From Xiphophorus maculatus (lineage: Eukaryota; Chordata; Actinopteri; Cyprinodontiformes; Poeciliidae), in contig NC_036443.1 of the NCBI RefSeq assembly GCF_002775205.1, forward strand, positions 30,505,717 to 30,569,716: DNA of 64,000 bases. The letters run 5' to 3'. Both the position numbers and the translations under genes were made by a program. Shown here one piece after another: positions 57,058 to 64,000 of this stretch. Under the pieces are notes generated by a model, which was given only the letters and a program-made list of their open reading frames with translations, did not search any database and was not told where the DNA came from. Each line of letters opens with the position of its first letter. The stretch's first letter is position 1.

Positions 57058-60000
57058 CTATGGATGTCTTTTGCAGATGAAGGCGTTATTCCTGTCGCAC
57101 ATGACATCGTTGACACAGTCTTGTTCTGAAACAAGACAAAGAAAATTAAACTATCACATATTTCTCTTTTTCTAACAGGAAATGCTACAAATATGGAATA
57201 AGACCAGTGGAAAAGAAAAAAATAATTCTGACTTTTCACTGAATTTTAACATTAATCGTCTGAGCGCAAAAGTCAGAATTTTGAGAAAAAAGTCAAAATT
57301 CTTATTAAAAGTCAAAATTTTGAGAAAAATGTAAATTTTTTGAAAAAACCTGAATTCTGAGAATAAAAAGTCAGAATTATTTTTTTTCTTCCATTGGTTC
57401 TAATCTTCTGTATACAAAAGTCCAACAGGTTTTATGTTGGGTGAAAATAAGCTTTTAATTAAAGGAATGCAGCGTAGTAAATTTAATTAAGCTGTTTTGT
57501 GTATGAAGCCATATGCAGAGCAGTTTTATCTCCACACCGTTGACGTTGATCTCCATGCAGTTCTCTGTATCGCAGTTGTTCGGTCCTCTGGGGCCCCACA
57601 TGCTGAAGTCATTCCTTGAACCATCGCTCCACTGCCAAATCCCTTCCTGAGGAAAACAGTTTCAAGTTACTAACACGCTGCAGGTCAGTTCACACCTAAT
57701 GCCACTAATTATGATTGAGAATGTTATATATAGTTATATATATTTAGTTTAAGAGTAAAAGTTGCACTGACTTCTATTCCATCGTATCCTCCAACCCAGG
57801 TCCTTCTGCTGTTTCCTGCTACATGGAAGATAAAGTTCCTGATGAAGGCGTACTCCTCCTGGCAGTGGATGGAGGCCAGATTTCCACCGTGGCTGATGCA
57901 GTATTGCTGAAGAGGAAGATCACATGCAGATTAACGACACCTTCATATCAACACCAACACATCAACAGACCAAAGGACGATTTGGTCTGTGGAAATCATA
58001 AAACAATAGAAACAATACAGACAATGGCAAAGAACACAATTGAGGAAGACCCAGGACGCGCTGGAGGGACGATGTTTCCCGGCTGGCCTGCGAACGCCTT
58101 GGGATTCCCCTGGAGGAGCTGGACCAAGAGGCTGGGGAGGGAAGTCTGGGCCTCCCTTCTGAAGCTGCGACCTGCCACCCGACCCCAGATAAGTGGAAGA
58201 TGGATGGATGGATATTTATTTCGCCTGATTTTGTTATTTTTTGTTACTTTTATAAATTATTCATTTTTGTTTTTAAATAACCAAATTTTCCACTTATCTT
58301 TATATTTTGGGCCATCTAATGATGTAATTTTTAAATATTAAATGATTGATAATTTGATCAGTTACTCAGTACTTAAGTAAACTTTTTTTTTTTTTTTTTT
58401 GCCAAATGGTTTTTTGTTTTTACTCTTGAGTAATTTCTTGGATGACCACTTTTTACTTTTACTGAAGTAAAAATGTGGCGAAGTAGTGCTACGCTTACTT
58501 GAGTAAAATGTTTGGGTTCTGGGCCCAGTTCTGCTAGATAATGAAGCAGAGAGATCAGACAACAAGTCTCCTCTGGGATCGATTGGTAGTGACTCCATCC
58601 TCCACTAGGGGGCCTTCGCGCTCTGGCCTCGTTGCATTAAACTGAAGCATGAAGGAAGTACAGAAGCTCTCCAACCAAATATTTCTGTTCAAATGATAAA
58701 AATCAACACAGGCCCTTAATCGTGATATTTTTATTAATTTTCTCAGCTTAAACTACCAGAGCTTCATAGTTATTAGAGAGTTTATATAACACCGTTTGGA
58801 TGCCAGGATAAAAATCCATCTTTATTATCACAATCTACACAGGTTTAAATATCTGAGTCACTGCTGAGCTCTAACAGAGGATTAAAACAGACTGACTCAG
58901 ATAACAGGAAGCAGTTTCCATCAACATACAGTGTGTCGTACCTCAGCCTCAGCCCAGTCCAATTCAGCATCAACAAACAGGTAACAGCGGTCCTGGAACC
59001 AGGTCCAACCAAGAGGGCAAATGTTGCAAAACAATCCTGTAAACCATCATGCACATGTTAAAAAGAAGTGTGATGATGCAACACGGCAGCATCACTAAAT
59101 CATTTCTAAAAGGAGAAACAAATGGATTTATACTGAATACAATAATATTTTTTGCTAAAACTGAGCAAAACAGCGACATAAGGCTCCACTCTTGGGCCAT
59201 TTTAACCAGAGATATAAAAGCTCTCATAGACTCAGATTAAAGGTTATTGCCCCAGCTTTTGACATTGATAGGCTGGTTGACGTTTGGTGATGTCACATGG
59301 CGACGTCAGTTTGGTGATGTCACATGGCGACGTCTCTAATAAATAAAATCTAACGAAAATGGTGTCAATGAACTGTGACACATCTGCTGGTTAATATATC
59401 AGACATTTTGTTTGTTCTGCTTTTGCTTTGAAAATATTATTGAAAGTTTAAAGGTCAAAAGGTTCACTAGGCCCCATCATTACCCAAACCTACAAACATT
59501 TGTGTTACATTTTTCTTAATATCTTTAAAATGAACAAACAAAAATATTTGCACAAACAGAACAAATGTTTGACACCAGTTTTGTTAGAGTTGAAGAAGAT
59601 GTGGTGACAACTTCACTCAGGTTGTCAAACACCAGGTTTGTTGAAGAGAGGCAGAAGTAAGTGGCCAGGTTTTGTTTTTGTGAAGTGCTTCTTTTTACAG
59701 ACATAAAATTACAAAGCACTGCACAATAAGAATCAACCTAAAACTCTTCAAAGAATAAAATAAACTTAAGAAACATATTAAAATCATGACATAAAAGCCT
59801 GGGAAAATAAAAATGTTTTTAGTTGCTTTTTAAAAACATCCACAGTGTCAGAAAAAAGTGGAAGTGCAGAGCAAACTGTTGCACAGCCGTGGAAGGCCTT
59901 TAGTTTTCAGCCGTTTCCTCGGAACAACCAAGAGATTCAGAGAAGATGAACAACAGCAGCAGCAGTTTATTTAGTTAAAAGTTGACAAAGATGACCAGGA

Positions 60001-62861
60001 GCCATTTAATGCTCTGTATGTCAGCAGAAGAACTCTAAAATTAACTCTAAAATCAGCTGTCAGTGTAGAGAATATAGAACCTTAGTGATATAACAGAATT
60101 TACTGGATTTGGCGAGAAGTCTGGCTGCTGGGCTCTGAGAGCAAACATGAAAATCAGAAATTATTCAGGCAGGTGAAAAAGAGCATTACAGTCGTCCAGA
60201 TGCAAGGAGACAACGAAACCAGTTTTCTCTTGGTCAACTCTGAAGACCAAATGTCTAATGGTGTGTTAACACGTTTTGAGCGTCAGGCGCATCAGGTTTA
60301 CATATAAAGTCTGTGTGAAGGCGCGTTGAGGGCCGTTGTGGCGCGATTTGAACCGCCTGGAGCGTTTTGAGCTTCTGACACATCAAAAGGGTCCAAAGCG
60401 TCCAAAGTGTCCGCCGCGCCTCCACATAGACTTTGAATGTTAACCAGACGCGCGAAACTCAAGAAATGTCAAGGGTCTGCATTCCGTAACACGTTTGGTG
60501 TGAACACACCACTATTTTAGAAATGTTTCTTAAATGAGAGAAGCAAAAACGGGAAACAGTTACTGTTTTGGTCTTACTGCTGGTTACCCCATTATAGACC
60601 AGCGCCATGAGCTTTAGTGAGGCTAGAAATTATATTAAATGACAGAATGTCAGCGTTATGGAATAAGATGTGAATTATAGCAGCTGCATAAGAAATGTTA
60701 TTAAAATCATCAACTACCATTAGAGAGCTACTGCAGGAAAAGGGCAGAGAGAGAAAATGGTGCAGCTTCCTGTTCTGGTTCATCATGGGAGATTTTTCTG
60801 TACAATGTTATTAAATGTAGACGTCTGTTAATTCGTTGGAAAGAACGTATAACCTAACATGCATTCAGGAGAACATGTAGATCCAAACCCTGAAGAACCC
60901 GAGACGAAGCTGAGAACTTTGATCATGAAAAGTTTTAACAGGCAAAGTTGTGATGGACCAGAGAAACCAGTTAACAGCAGAACAAACCAGAACCTTTGAG
61001 AAACAAAGAGAAATAAATGACAAAAACACAAAAACACAAACCTGGTGGAAAATCTGGACCTCCTTGACCAGGAGGACATCCTGGTCCAGGTCTTCCTGCT
61101 CCGCCTCCCCCACCTCCTCCTCCTTCTCCACCTCCACATCCGCCTCCCCCACCTCCATCTCCTTCCGGAGAAGGAGAAGGAGGTGGAGAAGTTGGAGAAG
61201 GACCTCCACCTCCTTCCGGAGGAGGAGAAGGAGGTGGGGGAGTTGGAGAAGGACCTCCACCTCCTTCCGGAGGAGGAGAAGGAGGTGGGGGAGTTGGAGA
61301 AGGACCTCCACCTCCTTCCGGAGGAGGAGAAGGAGGTGGGGGAGTTGGAGAAGGACCTCCACCTCCTTCCGGAGGAGGAGAAGGAGGTGGGGGAGTTGGA
61401 GAAGGACCTCCACCTCCTTCCGGAGGAGGAGAAGGAGGTGGAGGAGTTGGAGAAGGACCTCCACCTCCTTCCGGAGGAGGAGAAGGAGGTGGGGGAGTTG
61501 GAGAAGGACCTCCACCTCCTTCCGGAGGAGGAGAAGGAGGTGGGGGAGTTGGAGAAGGACCTCCACCTCCTTCCGGAGGAGGAGAAGGAGGTGGAGAAGT
61601 TGGAGAAGGACCTCCACCTCCTTCCGGAGGAGGAGAAGGAGGTGGGGGAGTTGGAGAAGGACCTCCACCTCCTTCCGGAGAAGGAGAAGGAGGTGGGGGA
61701 GTTGGAGAAGGACCTCCACCTCCTTCCGGAGGAGGAGAAGGAGGTGGAGAAGTTGGAGAAGGACCTCCACCTCCTTCCGGAGGAGGAGAAGGAGGTGGGG
61801 GAGTTGGAGAAGGACCTCTTAAACCCCCTTCTTCACCTCCTTCTACTTCACCTCCTCCATCTCCTTCCGGAGGAGTTGGAGAAGGACCTCCACCTCCTTC
61901 TGGAAAAGGAGAAGGAGGTGGGGGAGTTGGAGAAGGACCTCCACCTCCTTCCGGAGAAGGAGAAGGAGGTGGGGGAGTTGGAGAAGGACCTCCACCTCCT
62001 TCTGGAGGAGGAGAAGGAGGTGGGGGAGTTGGAGAAGGACCTCTTAAACCCCCTTCTTCACCTCCTTCTACTTCACCTCCTCCACCTCCTTCCGGAGGAG
62101 TTGGAGAAGGACCTCCTCCACCCCCTTCTTCACCTCCTTCTACTTCACCTCCTCCACCTCCTTCCGGAGGAGTTGGAGAAGGACCTCCTCCACCCCCTTC
62201 TTCACCTCCTTCTCCTCCATCTCCACCTCCTGCTTCCTCAACTCCTTCTTCTCTACCACCTCCACCTTCTCCACCTCTTTCTGGAGAAGGAGAAGGACCT
62301 CCTCCGCCTCCTCTTTCACCACCTTGTCCACTTCCTTCTCCTCCAACTCCACCTCCTCCACCTCTTTCTGGAGGAGGAGGAGAAGGAGAAGGACCTCCTC
62401 CACCCCCATCTCCTCCTTCTCCACCACCTCCTCCTCCATCTCCTCCTTCTCCACCACCTCCACCCCCATCTCCTCCTTCTCCACCACCTCCTCCTCCATC
62501 TCCTGCTCCACTTTGTTCTCCACCTCCTCCTCCTTCTCCTCCATCTCCTCCTCCACTTTCTTCTCCTCCATCTCCACCTCCTCCACCTCCTCCTCCACCT
62601 CCTCCTCCTTCTCCACCTCCTTCTCCTCCATCTCCTCCTCCACTTTCTTCTCCTCCATCTCCACCTCCTCCTCTTCCTGGCTGTGGATGAATAAAAACTT
62701 TTCACTGATATTGTTTCAGACAAACACAACAGACAAAATCCAGGTTTTTGTTCTAATTTGATTGTTGTTAGTTTTTTACTTACTTCACTTCCTGCTGTTT
62801 CTTTCATCAACCCAGAAATCACCAGAGTGAGGAGAAAAGCTGAAACCATCTTTGCAAACAT
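57058..62861 (-). CDS. Secreted C-type lectin with about 545-residue Gly/Pro-rich tandem-repeat region, six exons
   Basis: Exons on the minus strand: 62784-62861, 61042-62680, 58942-59036, 57772-57906, 57538-57646 and 57058-57125, totalling 2,124 nt (707 aa plus stop), all GT-AG and in frame. Exon 1 is a signal peptide (MFAKMVSAFLLTLVISGLMK). Exon 2 (residues 27-572) is low-complexity: a Gly-rich start (PGRGGGGDGGEESGGG), then 24-residue and 17-residue tandem units (PSPTPPPPSPPPEGGGG), ending in a collagen-like GRPGPGCPPGQGG. Exons 3-6 form one C-type lectin domain (CPLGWTWFQDRCYLF, GGNLASIH, TWVGGYDGIEEGIWQWSDGS, NAFICKRHP). The usual EPN/QPD triplet is GPN and WND is VND, so classical calcium-dependent sugar binding is doubtful. 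The domain resembles small secreted fish lectins (nattectin/ladderlectin type), which lack such an N-terminus. The repeat exon has no ATG in its true frame, so it can only be read through exon 1. A poly(A) signal follows at 56952-56957. Confidence 0.85.
58047..58212 (+). repeat. RTE-like LINE 3' fragment with (ATGG)n tail, in lectin intron
   Basis: The sequence CCAGGACGCGCTGGAGGGAC, GGCTGGCCTGCGAACGCCTT, GAGGAGCTGGACCAAGAGGC and ACCCGACCCCAGATAAG is the characteristic end of a very common fish RTE-type element. It finishes with GGATGGATGGAT. It is antisense to the lectin gene, in the intron between exons 3 and 4. Confidence 0.65.
58345..58530 (-). mobile_element. Dispersed ACTCAAGTAA-type repeat, inverted partial copy
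   Basis: On the minus strand it carries TTTTACTCAAGTAAGCGTAG and AAGAAATTACTCAAGAGTAA, the same motifs as 17075-17545, with an inserted poly(T)/poly(A) run. It lies in the lectin intron between exons 3 and 4. Confidence 0.5.
59282..59333 (+). repeat. 27 bp tandem duplication
   Basis: GTTTGGTGATGTCACATGG plus CGACGTCA occurs twice in tandem, the second copy lacking its last bases. It lies in the lectin intron between exons 2 and 3. Each unit contains TGATGTCA and CGACGTCA, both close to CRE-type motifs, which may be chance. Confidence 0.85.
59690..60250 (-). repeat. L2-like LINE fragment
   Basis: The minus strand reads KAFHGCATVCSALPLFSDTV then DVFKKQLKTFLFSQ, the standard end of an L2-type RT, followed by a 3' UTR with GTGCTTTGTAATTTTA and AAGAAGCACTTC. 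It is 5'-truncated and lies in the intron between lectin exons 2 and 3, in the gene's orientation. Confidence 0.6.
60259..60512. mobile_element. 254 bp MITE with about 24 bp inverted ends
   Basis: The left end TGGTGTGTTAACACGTTTTG and the right end (inverted) TGGTGTGTTCACACCAAACG pair over more than 20 bp. The body is unusually rich in GCGTC/GCGCG motifs and has no coding frame. It lies in the lectin intron between exons 2 and 3. Confidence 0.7.
61151..62182 (-). repeat. Coding minisatellite: 51 bp and 72 bp tandem units
   Basis: Twelve 51 bp units run from 61202 to 61813 without length change, after one diverged unit. A 72 bp unit (61814-61885), three more 51 bp units (61886-62038) and two 72 bp units (62039-62110, 62111-62182) follow. 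All lengths are multiples of three, so the lectin frame is kept (17 and 24 residues per unit). Single-base variants (GGGGGA, GGAGGA, GGAGAA) tag the units; from 61559 on they recur every three units, a trace of duplications of 153 bp blocks. Confidence 0.95.
62183..62680 (-). repeat. (GGA)n-rich polypurine tract, coding
   Basis: On the minus strand this 5' part of lectin exon 2 is almost entirely GGA, GGT, GAA and GAT codons (Gly-rich with Glu/Asp), forming long purine-only runs. Runs of GGA are known to form G-quadruplex-type folds and the polypurine strand can form triplexes. The acceptor CATCCACAG directly precedes it at 62681-62689. Confidence 0.9.
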
Positions 62862-63180
62862 GAACAACTTTCTTTACTCTTTAGAAAACACTTTTCAGTT
62901 TAAACACACTGACGTTTTCAAAATATGACAATATATTTACTATTTGTTTAATGGTGTCGTTTTTCTTCAGTTTTTTAATCCTTTATTTCAGTTTTATTCG
63001 CAGTCGGATCTGTTTAGCAGTAGCAGTCAGTAAGTCGGGGCTCACCTTGTTCTGATGAGGCATCAAAGCAGCTCCAGCAGTCGCTGCAAACACTTTGGCT
63101 TCATAATGAACACCAACGTTTGTAGCTTTGATTTGAGGATTTGAGTCTCACTCACTGCTGACAGCCTGTAAGTAATAAGA
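62862..63180 (-). promoter_or_regulatory. Lectin gene 5' flank, possible non-coding exon
   Basis: Upstream of the lectin ATG there is an AT-rich stretch with a TATA-like AATATATT at about 62930-62937. A good minus-strand splice donor (AACAAG followed by GTGAGCC) lies at about 63045-63050, so either transcription starts near 62900 or a non-coding exon lies beyond 63048. The choice cannot be made from sequence alone. Confidence 0.35.
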
Positions 63181-64000
63181 AGCAACGTCTGAGAGTCCGT
63201 CCCACTCTGTCTGTCATCTGGTTATTTTGATTCTCGCCGAGACTCAGATAAAGTTATCGGAACAACAAGAGAACATCACAAGGACATTCTGAATATTTTA
63301 GGAGGACTTAAAATATTTGGTTATATTTAAAAAGAAAACACTGACTCAGAACGAACAATAACATCTATTTCTTCTGTTTGCATCCATCATAAATTGGTTC
63401 TGTTTTGATCCTTCACTAGTAGCCAGGTTTAAATCTGTTTGTCCGGATTGAAGATGAACAAATTGTCAGCTTGTTCGTTTGAACGTATTTTATTCACTAC
63501 AGCGGTTCTGCACATGTTTTTGCAGATGCATTTCATGTTTGCTTTTCAGTTGCAATTCTTTAATTACAGTGTTGTTCTGATAATTATGTCATTCATTTTT
63601 GTAAAGTGTTTAGTTACATGGTGGCCCACATGCTGCCTTCTGGCAAAACGATGCTGGGTTCAAATCTCTCCACTATTTCTGCCTGGAGTTTGCAAGCTTG
63701 CCTTCTGTCTGTACTCTGGTTTCCTCCTTTCAAAAAGACGTTCAGGTTCATTCAGAACGTGTTTTCACACCTGAACATCTTGTAGACTTGGTTTGATTCT
63801 TTTTTTTCTTTCGAAAATTTTTATTGTTACTGTAAGCATTTAAAAATCCATTACATTTTTGCAGTTATACAGAACCTTTCAAAAAATTTCCAAGTTCATC
63901 AGTTTATACTAAAAGAAACTAAGAACAAGAGTATAAAACATAAAATCTCTGTGTGTTAAAAGTTGTGCAGGACCGGTGTGACTCCTTCCAAAGTCCGGAG
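63181..64000. other. Right edge, no gene
   Basis: A decayed dispersed repeat is visible at about 63617-63790 (GTGGCCCACATGCTGCCTTC, GGGTTCAAATCTC, CTGGAGTTTGCAAGCTTGCC), related to the one at 28785-28960. The rest is AT-rich and unrecognised. Confidence 0.5.

Noticed and set aside
57823..58341. 172-codon plus-strand frame
   Set aside because: It is antisense to lectin exon 4 fused to an RTE-like fragment.
61045..62694. 549-codon plus-strand frame (Leu/Glu-rich) and a 301-codon minus-strand frame over the lectin repeat
   Set aside because: Both are shadows of the in-frame minus-strand Gly/Pro coding exon. Repeat units with lengths divisible by three keep several frames open at once, and neither shadow has a domain or splice logic.

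Overview
This window is vertebrate nuclear DNA, almost certainly from a teleost fish. The evidence is GT-AG split genes, a dense load of fish-type transposon debris (L2/CR1-like, RTE-like, Rex1-like and I/Nimb-like LINE ends, Tc1-like remnants, several MITE families), very long microsatellites, and genes that match known vertebrate families. The species cannot be named from sequence alone. Gene models were built by hand from splice signals and reading-frame continuity; the four complete models stay in frame over every exon.

Layout. (1) 510-805, minus strand: the first two coding exons of vps13d, which runs off the left edge; its CpG-rich promoter lies near 1500-1970. (2) 9375-30631, minus strand: a complete 16-coding-exon Eph receptor tyrosine kinase, best matched to ephb2 (990 aa). 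It has a 10 kb first intron and a (GGAT)n/(GATA)n array of about 640 bp roughly 250 bp upstream of its start codon. (3) 36859-40238, plus strand: a complete six-exon cardiac/slow-muscle troponin C (tnnc1, 161 aa) with a consensus MEF2 site upstream. (4) 44837-50531, plus strand: a complete four-coding-exon dedd (399 aa) with a likely non-coding first exon near 43000-43281. (5) 51545-53360: a Tc1-like remnant followed by three stacked LINE 3' ends; the youngest is flanked by a target-site duplication. (6) 55738-62861, minus strand: a C-type lectin gene with a signal peptide exon, one 1,639 bp exon of Gly/Pro-rich tandem repeats, and a C-type lectin domain over four exons. Downstream lies a second pair of exons for the last half of the lectin domain, with the same phases and the same total length, so it could serve as an alternative ending.

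The genes do not form a pathway. ephb2 is a contact-guidance receptor, tnnc1 a sarcomere calcium sensor, dedd a nuclear death-effector-domain protein, vps13d a lipid-transfer protein and the last gene a secreted lectin. The most unusual object is the lectin: its repeat exon is coded in a frame with no ATG, so simple ORF calling misses it, and its sugar-binding half is present in two versions (a degenerate GPN/VND type and a canonical QPD/WND type), each followed by its own poly(A) signal.
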